This document shows, in pieces, positions 36,426-43,934 of a stretch of 64,000 bases of DNA. The position numbers and the translations under genes were made by a program. This DNA is from Thioalkalicoccus limnaeus (GTDB taxonomy: Bacteria; Pseudomonadota; Gammaproteobacteria; Chromatiales; Chromatiaceae), in contig NZ_JBDKXB010000017.1 of assembly GCF_041197575.1 (NCBI RefSeq), positions 1 to 64,000 on the forward strand, given 5' to 3'. How positions within the stretch are numbered: the stretch's first letter is position 1; each line of letters opens with the position of its first letter. A model generated the notes under the pieces. The model was given only the letters and a program-made list of their open reading frames with translations, had not been told where the DNA came from and did not search any database.

Positions 36426-37682
36426 CTACTTCGCGGTGGTCTGCTCCAGGTCCTCGAGGCCGAATGGTTCAATTGGTTTGAAAATGCCGGTTTTGGTCAT
36501 GGACCGGCGGATGTTGAAGGCATTAAGCGCGGCCACTGGATCCACGCGATCCAACGCACGGAAATCAATTCGCGTCCACTCGCTCCTCTCGACAATTACG
36601 CTGTATAAATAGTGGTCCTCTGCAGCGCCTGTTGCGGAGTTAACGCCCCGAGTATAAGCGGAAACCAGTGCGCGCCGCACCGCAGGCAACCGCGCAAAGA
36701 CTTCACCAAGCACACGAAACGCGATGCCATGCACGTACTGCATATAGAGCTGGCGACGCTTGGTGTCACTGAGCTTCTTGCTGATTACACGCAGCTGCTT
36801 TGCGGCTATCGTGTAATGCGTGGTCGGCATCTCATCCTCTGTCGGCAGGCCGATGTCGATCGCGATCGTGTGGTAGTTCTCTCCCAGATCGAAGTCGATC
36901 TCCGTGTCCTTCGGCCAAGAAATGCGCTCGAGATAGTCCGAGAGAACCCTCTGCATGGCATCGACGGATTCGAGAACGTGAACCGTCTCGATTTCCTTTC
37001 GGAGTGCTTCCTGCCGTTCGAAGCGGCGGCGCTCATCGTTCCATACTTGAACCGCATGTAAGTAATCGTTGCTCCGCTTCCGGTTCTCCTCTGCCAAAGC
37101 TTGGCGCGCAGAAGGCCATATCTTCTGCCAGAAGCTGGGTTTGAGGTCAGGCAGGTGTTCCGGCTCGGGAACATTCAGTGCCCGGGGTTGAAACACCGGA
37201 GCATCGGTTGGCACAGGGGTTTGCTCATGAACTCTGCCCAGAGCCTCGAGCTCCCTGTTGATGCGCTCACAAAGGCCTTTGACCTCAGATCTCAGAAAGT
37301 CCCCAAAATGCGTGCGAATTAGCGTCACTTCGTCTGGCAGAAGGGGAGTGCCATCGAGGTATTGAAGATTCACTTCACCCGAATCGCGCACCTGGACATT
37401 GATCCGCAGGTTCCCTTCGTTCAGCATCTGAAAGATGCTGTTCTGTGTATCTTTGCCCGCCCCGCCGGGTTTGTCCTTGCTGGGCACCGAGCGCCCAGGC
37501 GTGTTCAGTCGTTGACGATAGGACAATCCGGTCCCGGGTAACCCGAAGTGACCGTACACGCCACGACGTCCGACGGAAGCACTGGCTCCGCGTGGACCAA
37601 CTGAGAACCCTACACCACCCTTGCTCAGATTCAGGCGCATGCCTGGGGCTATGCGAATTCGTCTCTGAAACCTCAAAGCCAT
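36426..37682 (-). CDS. DUF4236 protein with long C-terminal region
   Basis: A 418-residue protein. Residues 1-55 form a clear DUF4236 domain, with Gly/Ser-rich beta-strands RIAPGMRLNLSKGGVGFSVG, GRRGVYGHFGLPGTGLSY. The rest (about 80-418) is hydrophilic and alpha-helical, with charged stretches near 200-260 (ERQEALRKEIETVHVLESVD), and I do not recognise it. Function is unknown. The ATG at 37682 fits the domain start. It lies only 4 bp after a potassium-channel gene, so the two are an operon. Lower GC than the neighbourhood suggests recent transfer. Confidence 0.8.
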   Translation of the reverse strand: MALRFQRRIRIAPGMRLNLSKGGVGFSVGPRGASASVGRRGVYGHFGLPGTGLSYRQRLNTPGRSVPSKDKPGGAGKDTQNSIFQMLNEGNLRINVQVRDSGEVNLQYLDGTPLLPDEVTLIRTHFGDFLRSEVKGLCERINRELEALGRVHEQTPVPTDAPVFQPRALNVPEPEHLPDLKPSFWQKIWPSARQALAEENRKRSNDYLHAVQVWNDERRRFERQEALRKEIETVHVLESVDAMQRVLSDYLERISWPKDTEIDFDLGENYHTIAIDIGLPTEDEMPTTHYTIAAKQLRVISKKLSDTKRRQLYMQYVHGIAFRVLGEVFARLPAVRRALVSAYTRGVNSATGAAEDHYLYSVIVERSEWTRIDFRALDRVDPVAALNAFNIRRSMTKTGIFKPIEPFGLEDLEQTTAK

Positions 37683-37686
37683 CGTT

Positions 37687-38469
37687 CTAATCCCCTGCTG
37701 TGTTTGGCGTCTCTGTTTCACGGGTACAGTCCGCTTGCCGTCGCAGAGCATCACTGAAGGCCGCAGCCAGAATGCCGGTGGGCATGGCAATCAAGCCAAT
37801 GCCGGCCAACGCCGTCACACTCGCAAAAAGTTTTCCGAGCGGGGTAATGGGTGTGACGTCGCCATAGCCAACGGTCGTCAGTGTGGCGACGCTCCACCAA
37901 AGCGCTCGGGGTATGCTGCCAAATGCCTCGGGTTGATGCCTGGCCTCAAATAGGTAGAGGCATGCACTTGAGAAGATCAGGAGGAAGCCGGCTGCTGCGG
38001 CACTCAAAGCAAGTTCGAAACGACGTGCGTGAACTGCGTCTGCCAGAAACACCCAAGCACTCGAAAGTGCGCCCAACCGAAGTAGACGCACCAATCGCAG
38101 AAATCTCAGCAGCCGAATCAAGAAGGCGTTCTGAGCACCTCCCGTTACGTAGAACGGGACGATTGCCAGCAGATCCACCAGTGCCCACCAGGTAAACATG
38201 TACCGGACACGGCCACTGAGTCCCCTGAAGCGAGGGTCTTCCCCAGCAGCGTAGACACGGACGCCATATTCGAGGGTAAACAGGAGGGCGATCAGGATCT
38301 GTGCGCCCATGAAAAACTGCGGGGCGGAGTCTCGGATCGCCGCCTCGGTTTCCAGAATCGCAATCAACGAACTCAGGACGATCAAGATCATGACCGCCGA
38401 ATTCGTCCTCGAAATCCCTGGTCGACCCCAGGCGGATGGCTCAAGGTGTCGGTACAGCAGTCCCCTCAC
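37687..38469 (-). CDS. Voltage-gated potassium channel-like protein
   Basis: A 260-residue six-helix ion channel. S4 carries a regular arginine ladder (RLLRFLRLVRLLRLG, about 120-134), and the pore loop has the potassium filter TVGYGD near residue 210. There is no large cytoplasmic RCK domain. The start is a GTG at 38469 lying within a 16-bp tandem repeat; an internal ATG at residue 27 would lose the cytoplasmic N-terminus. It is followed 4 bp later by the DUF4236 gene. The K+ selectivity call is firm from the filter; the physiological role is unknown. Confidence 0.88.
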   Translation of the reverse strand: MRGLLYRHLEPSAWGRPGISRTNSAVMILIVLSSLIAILETEAAIRDSAPQFFMGAQILIALLFTLEYGVRVYAAGEDPRFRGLSGRVRYMFTWWALVDLLAIVPFYVTGGAQNAFLIRLLRFLRLVRLLRLGALSSAWVFLADAVHARRFELALSAAAAGFLLIFSSACLYLFEARHQPEAFGSIPRALWWSVATLTTVGYGDVTPITPLGKLFASVTALAGIGLIAMPTGILAAAFSDALRRQADCTRETETPNTAGD

Positions 38470-38492
38470 TGCGCGCTCCCCTCACTGCGCGC
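38461..38492. repeat. 16-bp tandem duplication at channel start
   Basis: Two exact copies of TCCCCTCACTGCGCGC (38461-38476 and 38477-38492), followed by a partial third TCCCCT. On the minus strand each full copy carries a GTG, and the downstream one is the presumed channel start codon. Confidence 0.9.
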
Positions 38493-39554
38493 TCCCCTAT
38501 TGCGAAGTCCACCTCCGCCACACCAACGCTCGTATCAGCAATCGCATCAGTAGCCGCCTGTGCACTGGCGCGAGCGGGATACCCGAGACGACAGCAATCC
38601 TCAAGGAGGTTTTGTTCTTCTGGCGCTAGCGCGCCCCTTCCATATGGAACCGCAAGTTCGGCGACGCGTTCCTAAACCGTGGTTTTCTCCGCTCCCCAGC
38701 AGTGGAAGAACCGAAACCGTCCCTATCCAGCCACCGTAAACCACATCATTACCTACATCTCGGCTGCCCTTCGTCGCCGGGCGGCGCAAGTGTCTGATCG
38801 GCCGCACTGGGCAACTATACAGGTCGTGGGTAGGCGACGCCGTATCCCCCTGATCTGGCAAAACTGCCAGACTTGTGGGTAATGGTATGGTCTGTAGTCG
38901 ACCCGCTTTCTCATAGCGGGTTGTCGCGAGAGTTAGGGCCGCAAGACGCTTCCGGCCATTTTGAACGGTGCGTGTCACGTTTTTACGGTAGGCGGCCTCG
39001 ATGCAATAGCAGTAGCATGCCGACTGAGATGGTGTCGGAAGCGTCGATACGGCATCGAAAAGCTCGAGGCTCGTCGATTGCGCCATAGCGACAAGGGAGT
39101 TGGTCACGTCGAACTCGACCGGACGCCTATCGTGTTGATGGCAAATAACGCCCTGCGGCGGGTCGGGCCTTTGGGCAGCCGTCGTCGGCACCGAACTTGC
39201 CGCAAAGCTTCCGCCGTTGTTTGGCGTGTCGTTTATATGCACTCCTGCCACCCTTCCCCAAGGTTCCTGATGCCGCGGGCATCCTAGACCGATCATCGTC
39301 ACACCGGCAAGCCTGATCGTGTGCAGATTCCGCCAAAATGCCGCATCAAGGCGACGATCGCGATGCCCGCCTGTCCGGGATCGTTACGAGCCTTTCGGAC
39401 GACCAGCGTCTAGGATGTCGTAATGGAGTATAGGGCAGGAGAGCACGAACACAGCTTGAGGGCGTTCACGATTCCTTGGGAAGAAGGGTGTCAGGGGTGT
39501 CAGAAGGAGGGTGTAAGGTCTTGTCTTTTGCCCGTTTCGGGTTACGCTTGATCC
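38493..39554. other. Gene-poor accessory DNA
   Basis: About 1.06 kb with no recognisable gene. A 233-codon open frame on the minus strand (38601-39302) has no similarity, no ribosome site and irregular codon use. One 7-bp stem, ACCCGCT / AGCGGGT, lies near 38900-38920. GC is lower than in the surrounding core genes, as expected of an island. Confidence 0.5.
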
Positions 39555-39791
39555 ATGGCTAGCCCCCTCCGACTCGAAGTTCCCGGCGCTTTGTCCCACA
39601 TCACCTCGCGCGGAGATGCGCGCGAGGACATCGATTACATCAAATCTGTACCCCGATCGAGGCGAGGCCATTACAGCCGCCTACGTTAGCGGCGGGTACA
39701 CGATCAAAGCCATCGGGGACGATTTGGCCTTCATTACGCACGGATCAGCCGCGTCGTCCACGCCGCCGAAGAGGCAAAACGCAAGACCTGA
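39555..39791 (+). pseudogene. REP-associated transposase deletion derivative, copy A
   Basis: It begins like a RAYT (Y1_Tnp) protein, with MASPLRLEVPGALSHITSRG, then jumps after REDIDYI to the C-terminal HTH tail (AYVSGGYTIKAIG) and ends in the equivalent of AAEEAKRKT. The catalytic middle, including the HUH-type nuclease residues, is deleted, and frameshifts break what is left. Copy B at 41421 has the same deletion junction. Confidence 0.75.
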
Positions 39792-39896
39792 CACCATGCG
39801 CGTCCGGACCCGACTCGACCGAGCCGAATCGGCTGGCTGCCCGGCGCACCGGGACGGCTTGTCTCGGGGACCGTGTATCGGTCTCCGAATCGATAC

Positions 39897-40244
39897 TCAC
39901 GCGGCGCGTAACAGCAGCTCGACCTTGACCGTGTCATACGGGAATTCGATGCACCCCTCACCGGCCGTATCGAGAATGCCGGCCCGCAGCAGCGCCTCGA
40001 GATCGCCGCGCACCGCGGCCTCGTCTCGGCCCTTCCGCGCCGCTACCTCGCCGATCGAGATCGGCCCGGCCCCGCCGATGGCCTTGTGCAAGGCCCAACG
40101 TTCCGCGGTCAGCACCTCCCACAACAGCTCCGGTGTGGCGAAACTGATCCGTGGTGCGCTCTCGGCTGCGCCAGATGCCATGGTGCTCGCAACGTCGGAT
40201 AGGCTGTCGGCCAAAGAGCGGACGTCAAGGATGACAGTGGTCAT
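39897..40244 (-). CDS. HVO_A0114-type HTH protein, probable antitoxin
   Basis: A 115-residue predicted winged-helix DNA-binding protein: the stretch LLWEVLTAERWALHKAIGGA, then SIGEVAARKGRDEAAVRGDL (recognition region) and a C-terminal wing CIEFPYDTVKVELLL. I place it in the HVO_A0114 family, often the antitoxin of a pair with a DUF6516 (TumE-type) toxin encoded just upstream. The start ATG at 40244 has GGAGAGGTGG nearby. No intact toxin gene is visible upstream, so it may be an orphan antitoxin. Family call is moderate. Confidence 0.7.
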   Translation of the reverse strand: MTTVILDVRSLADSLSDVASTMASGAAESAPRISFATPELLWEVLTAERWALHKAIGGAGPISIGEVAARKGRDEAAVRGDLEALLRAGILDTAGEGCIEFPYDTVKVELLLRAA

Positions 40245-40611
40245 GGTTCCACCTCTCCTCTCCTGGGCGCGCTGCAGGGGGCGCAGGGTGAGGTCTCCCA
40301 TTATTGCATTTCGGTCCGCATGATGCGGGCCACTCCCGCCAACTGCATGCGGAAGTAAAGTCGGCGTACGAGGGCCTTGCTCATAACTCCGCTCGGTGAT
40401 TGCCTGCCGAGCGGCTGATATAAAGCTCGGAATTGGCATCAAATTATCGCCGATCTTCCATCACAAAAATGGGCCTTGGCCGGAACCATGAACAAGGCCG
40501 CGTACGAGCACAGCGCTACGCCGAACGTGGCGGGCATCCGATCTCCTGCCCTCGTCGCGCAGGACGTTGCGGCAGCTCCAGAGCTTCTGGGTCGGGGGGG
40601 GTGCTCAGCGG
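40245..40611. other. No intact gene; possible lost toxin region
   Basis: About 370 bp between the antitoxin-like gene and the vapC-like gene. The toxin partner of the HVO_A0114-type protein would be expected here on the minus strand, but no intact frame is found. Any remnant is too decayed to call. Confidence 0.35.
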
Positions 40612-41040
40612 TCAGGCGAGGATCTGCTCGGCCAGCGACCGCGGCGAGTGGATGGCGACACCGCCGAACACCCGTCCATAGCCGGCGCCGAAGTGCGTGC
40701 GGTCGCCAGTGACGAGCGCGTCGCAGCCCAGGCGTATCGCCGCCGCCAGCACTGGACGGTCCTTCTCCGGCAACCAGGCCAGCTCGTCGCCCCGACCCAG
40801 GTTGGCCGCACTCGCAGCGGGCGAGGTTACCGCCGCCACGGTGACGTGCGACAACAGTGCATCGAGGACGTCCAGCGCCTGCGGCCCCTTGGCGACAAGG
40901 TTGCGCCGCGCCTCGGCTACAACGTACGCATCGGCTACGGCTTCATGCCCTCGTTCCACCAGCCGGCCTAGCAGCGCACGCACGGCACCATCGGATTTGG
41001 CCGCGGAGAACAAGATGTTGGCGTCCAGAAATACCCGCAT
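40612..41040 (-). CDS. PIN-domain toxin (VapC-like ribonuclease)
   Basis: A 142-residue PIN-domain protein. It starts MRVFLDANILFSAAKSD, giving the first conserved Asp; further acidic residues appear in ADAYVVAEARRNL, PEKDRPVLAAAI and LVTGDRTHFG, the usual four-acid metal site. VapC toxins cut tRNA or rRNA until neutralised. The gene follows an AbrB-type antitoxin by 13 nt, a standard VapBC arrangement. The pair sits between two copies of a decayed RAYT element. Confidence 0.88.
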   Translation of the reverse strand: MRVFLDANILFSAAKSDGAVRALLGRLVERGHEAVADAYVVAEARRNLVAKGPQALDVLDALLSHVTVAAVTSPAASAANLGRGDELAWLPEKDRPVLAAAIRLGCDALVTGDRTHFGAGYGRVFGGVAIHSPRSLAEQILA

Positions 41041-41053
41041 CGCCGCGGGTGCG

Positions 41054-41326
41054 TCAGCGCTTGTGCGCAGCCGGTCGCCCGGGCGCCGGCGGCGATAGCC
41101 GCGATGGCGCCAACACGGCCGCCAGCTCGGCCTCGGCCTCGTCGAACTCGTTCTCGCGCTCAGGCGAGTACATTTCGATCGGCAGCATGACGGCTGGCCG
41201 CAGTAGCAGACCGTCGGGCGTGGTTTCGGCGATCAAGTGGTCATCGGCCTTCAGGCCGAGCACCCGACGCAGCTTGGCCGGCAGCGTAACGACGCCCCGG
41301 CTATTGATCGTGAGAGTGACTTTCAT
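41054..41326 (-). CDS. AbrB/MazE-type antitoxin
   Basis: A 90-residue antitoxin. The N-terminal swapped-hairpin AbrB domain is typical: KVTLTINSRGVVTLPAKLRR, then VLGLKADDHL. The C-terminal tail, PERENEFDEAEAELAAVL, would bind and block the PIN toxin encoded next. The ATG at 41326 fits the domain start; no clear ribosome site precedes it. The upstream open frame reads into the RAYT copy and is not used. Confidence 0.85.
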   Translation of the reverse strand: MKVTLTINSRGVVTLPAKLRRVLGLKADDHLIAETTPDGLLLRPAVMLPIEMYSPERENEFDEAEAELAAVLAPSRLSPPAPGRPAAHKR

Positions 41327-41420
41327 GGGAGGCAGGATAGCAGAAATGCAGCAGATCCGTGATCCGGGCTGCGCGCCGGCCCGAAGGCGGGGTCCCGTAT
41401 CGTTGCATTTCGCTGTGCGT

Positions 41421-41635
41421 GATGCGGCCGGCGCTCTGTACCACATCACCTCGCGCGGAGATGCGCGCGAGGACATCGATTACATCAGCCTGTACCGCGA
41501 TCGAGACCAGGCCATTGCCGCCGCCTACGCCAGCGGCGGGTACGCGCTCAAAGCCATCGGGAACGATTTGGCCTGCATTACGCACGGATCAGTCGCGTCG
41601 TTCGCGCCGCCGAAGAGGCAAAACGCAAGACCTGA
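41421..41635 (+). pseudogene. REP-associated transposase deletion derivative, copy B
   Basis: Second copy of the truncated RAYT: GALYHITSRGDAREDIDYIS joined to LYRDRDQAIAAAYASGGYAL, then (after a frameshift) the C-terminal LHYARISRVVRAAEEAKRKT and a TGA at 41633. It shares the same internal deletion with copy A and is nearly identical over about 200 bp, in the same orientation. Confidence 0.75.
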
Positions 41636-41846
41636 CACCATTCGTGGGGTACGCGCCAACGGCCCCAGTTGTGGCGAGGCGCCACCTCGGGTACTGTGCT
41701 GACGCTGCACCGAGCCGCGTCAGCCCGGTGCCCCGTCGCTGTTCCGAACCAGCACGGATCATCACGCCGCCACCGAGTCTGCGCGCTGTCGATAGGCGAC
41801 ACGGAGGGCGGCGCTCACCTCTTCCGACTTTGACTCAGAGAAATCG

Positions 41847-42029
41847 ATGGACGGGACCATACTCGCCAAGCTTGTCTTCGCCTTCGTCGGCACCCTGGCC
41901 GTCATGGGGGCATCCTGGGGCCTGCAACGCTCGAACTTCTTCCGACAGGCCAAGGCCCGAATGCGGATCGCGAGTCTTGCCGCGACGACCTTTGCCGTCT
42001 TGTTCGTGATGCAGCTCATCTGGCCCTAG
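41847..42029 (+). CDS. Small two-helix membrane protein
   Basis: A 60-residue protein with two hydrophobic segments, about 5-26 (ILAKLVFAFVGTLAVMGASW) and 40-60 (ASLAATTFAVLFVMQLIWP), separated by a basic loop FFRQAKARMR. Third codon positions are strongly G/C, as in real genes of this genome. The ribosome site is weak. I do not recognise a family. It may be a small-protein gene in the island. Confidence 0.55.
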   Translation: MDGTILAKLVFAFVGTLAVMGASWGLQRSNFFRQAKARMRIASLAATTFAVLFVMQLIWP

Positions 42030-42147
42030 CCGCCTCTCCGGCGCGGCTGCGCCGCCAAGGTCTGGCGTTGCCGCTGGCAGACGAAGAAGCGCCGGATGAC
42101 CGCCGCCGAGAGGGAGGTGGCGCTCGTGCTCATGGCTCCAACGATAC

Positions 42148-42176
42148 TTGATAAAAGCAGTAGGGATTACTACATT
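42148..42176 (+). promoter_or_regulatory. Candidate sigma-70 promoter
   Basis: TTGATA (42148-42153), a 17-nt spacer, then TACATT (42171-42176) sit in AT-rich DNA about 65 nt before the ABM-like gene. Spacing and boxes fit a housekeeping promoter. Confidence 0.6.
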
Positions 42177-42180
42177 CGAA

Positions 42181-42198
42181 AATAAGCAAATGCTTATT
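42181..42198. promoter_or_regulatory. Palindromic operator candidate
   Basis: Perfect palindrome AATAAGCA-AA-TGCTTATT, just downstream of the -10 box and so over the expected transcription start. This is the usual position of a repressor site. The binding protein is unknown. Confidence 0.5.
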
Positions 42199-42238
42199 AA
42201 CGATGTCGAGTCAATGAGCCAAACTGAGGAGGTGTCCC

Positions 42239-42691
42239 ATGGCTGCCAACCTGGTCAACAATTTCCCCCATGATGGCGTGGTCACCATCAACCGGGTGAT
42301 ACTCAAACCTGAGTACACGGTGGACGATCTGGAGGAGCGTGTCGCCATGCTGTGCGAAAACGTCAAGACCTACCACTCGACCACCGGCTTCGTTGGCGGC
42401 TTCGTCGCCCTGAACTCGGGTGCGGTCTCCAACGAAGGTTCCACCATCGGACAGGCGGTGGTGAGCCCGCTGAAGGGGAAAGAGGCGTTGATCATCACCT
42501 TCTGGAAGTCCTTTGCCGAGCATGAGGAGTCACACAAATCCGAGACGTTTCAGCCACTTTTCAAGGAAGTGCTGGACCTGTGCGAAAACGGCAATGAAGA
42601 AATAGCCTACGAGATGCTTTGGTCCGGGGCCGCCTATGATGCCGAACAGGCCAAGGCCGCCCAAGAGGCCAAGGCCAAGTACGCGGCATGA
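42239..42691 (+). CDS. ABM-like (dimeric alpha/beta barrel) protein
   Basis: A 150-residue cytoplasmic protein. The opening strand VVTINRVILKPEYTVDDLEERV, the central GFVGGFVALNSG, and the block LIITFWKSFAEHEESHKSET resemble antibiotic-biosynthesis-monooxygenase-type ferredoxin-like folds. The tail is Ala/Lys-rich. A strong AGGAGGTGT ribosome site, a good promoter and an operator-like palindrome suggest high, regulated expression. No catalytic function can be read. Family call is from fold-like pattern, hence moderate. Confidence 0.7.
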   Translation: MAANLVNNFPHDGVVTINRVILKPEYTVDDLEERVAMLCENVKTYHSTTGFVGGFVALNSGAVSNEGSTIGQAVVSPLKGKEALIITFWKSFAEHEESHKSETFQPLFKEVLDLCENGNEEIAYEMLWSGAAYDAEQAKAAQEAKAKYAA

Positions 42692-42699
42692 TCCGCCGT

Positions 42700-42725
42700 G
42701 CCGGATGGGCAGAGGCCCATCCGGC
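42700..42725 (+). terminator. Hairpin after the ABM-like gene
   Basis: Perfect 11-bp stem GCCGGATGGGC / GCCCATCCGGC with an AGAG loop, 8 nt after the stop codon. No T-run follows. Likely transcript end. Confidence 0.6.
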
Positions 42726-43137
42726 CCCTGACACGAGCGTGACTTGCGCCTCACCTCGCAAATATTTCGCCCAGGCTCGGCATCGGGCATGGTCCCTCGC
42801 GGCTTTCGCCGGGTCTGATCGCCGACCAACACCCGTTCACCTACGCCCTATCGAATCCGCGGGCGCTGTGTAATCCCTCCGCTTTCCTTCGGACTGGGTG
42901 TCCGGTTTCGCTGGAATACGCAGCGTTCGCATTCCCGATCAGGACGCCTGGCATCTGATTTTGCTGGCCGTCCTCAGTCACGGCCGTTGGCGCGGCCAAT
43001 CGATCGGCATGCACAGGCTTCGCCGCCAGTGGGGGTCGCGGACCCCAAAGCGGTGCTGGGTTTTTGCTTTCATCATCAGCCCGACAGCGATCTGATCGGA
43101 GCGGAAGTCCACAAAGTAGTCGCGCATGGTAATCGAA

Positions 43138-43154
43138 ATCGTTATCATAACGAT
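43138..43154. promoter_or_regulatory. 17-bp palindrome, Fur-family operator candidate
   Basis: The perfect palindrome ATCGTTAT-C-ATAACGAT lies in AT-rich DNA upstream of the broken TonB receptor. Its shape (GTTAT-n-ATAAC core) resembles Zur/Fur-type sites but is 2 bp shorter than the usual Zur core. It could be the old promoter operator of the receptor. Confidence 0.45.
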
Positions 43155-43278
43155 ATGTGCAATCGAATATCAGATGCCAGAGCGAGCCGAATGATAGCCC
43201 TCGATGGGAGTCGGGGGAGTGCAGCGCATCCGGTCCGCCGCGGGCCGGGCGGTTGGGCCTGGAGAGTTTTTCCGGTAG

Positions 43279-43752
43279 TCGTTCTGGCTGCTGGTACCGG
43301 TCGGGGAGTCGGAGGCGGCGTATATCACGTTTCGCAACATCGGCGAGGCACGGATTCGCGGTTTGGAGATGGCCCTCGATGCCCGGGTCAGTCGGGATCT
43401 GCGCTTGGGCGCGTCGGCGACCTGGCTCGATACCGAGAACCGCGAGACCGGCGGGCGCTTGACCAGTGCCCCGGACATCACGGCCAGCCTGCGCGCCACT
43501 TGGCAACTAATCCCGGCCTGGTCGGTCACCGGCGCCCTGGTGCATGTCGGGAAGCGTTACGAAGATGTCGCGAATATCGCGTCCGCCGATCCCTATACCC
43601 TGATCAACCTGGGGACCAGCTATGCGCATCCTAGCTGGCCCGGCGTGCAGGTCTATGCCGGGATCGACAACCTGTTCGCCGCGAAGAACGACACATCCCT
43701 GTATGCCGATCCCGGTCGGTTCTTTCGCGCCGGTGCGCGCTGGTTCTTTTGA
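43279..43752 (+). pseudogene. TonB-dependent receptor, C-terminal remnant
   Basis: Only the last barrel strands remain: AAYITFRNIGEARIRGLEMA, then repeated beta-strand pairs, YTLINLGTSYAHPSWPGVQV, and the terminal FFRAGARWFF with its C-terminal aromatic. An in-frame TAG at 43276 and the lack of plug, TonB box and signal peptide show that about 500 residues are lost. It directly precedes ExbB-ExbD-ExbD-TonB, the energising machinery such receptors need. Confidence 0.8.
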
Positions 43753-43934
43753 TATGGCCTAAGCAAGGGCGTAGCGGGTGCCGGGTCCGGCGAGTAACCT
43801 ATGCGCACGTGGGGGTGATTGGTAATACGCGACGACCCCGGCAGGATCTTTCGAGGGTCAGTCTGGGTGTCTCGCACGGGCGGCCTGGCTGGCCGAGCCA
43901 CTGAATCCGAATCCAAGTACCGAGACCGAGCAAG

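Larger units (their letters stand above)
42692..43278. other. Noncoding stretch with hairpins
   Basis: About 590 bp without a convincing gene. It holds a terminator-like hairpin at 42700-42725, a smaller GGGGTC-GCG-GACCCC hairpin at 43032-43046, and the 17-bp palindrome at 43138-43154. Probably the junction between island and the second TonB locus. Confidence 0.45.

Noticed and set aside
38601..39302. 233-codon open frame in the gene-poor stretch
   Set aside because: No similarity, no ribosome site and irregular codon use; left as noncoding.
40857..41702. 281-codon open frame across vapC, vapB and the RAYT copy
   Set aside because: It is antisense to the toxin-antitoxin pair; only its last part corresponds to the RAYT remnant.
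34339..43278. CRISPR array or integrase-borne island
   Set aside because: No regularly spaced repeats, no tRNA-type attachment site and no integrase gene are visible; the island seems built by small mobile elements.
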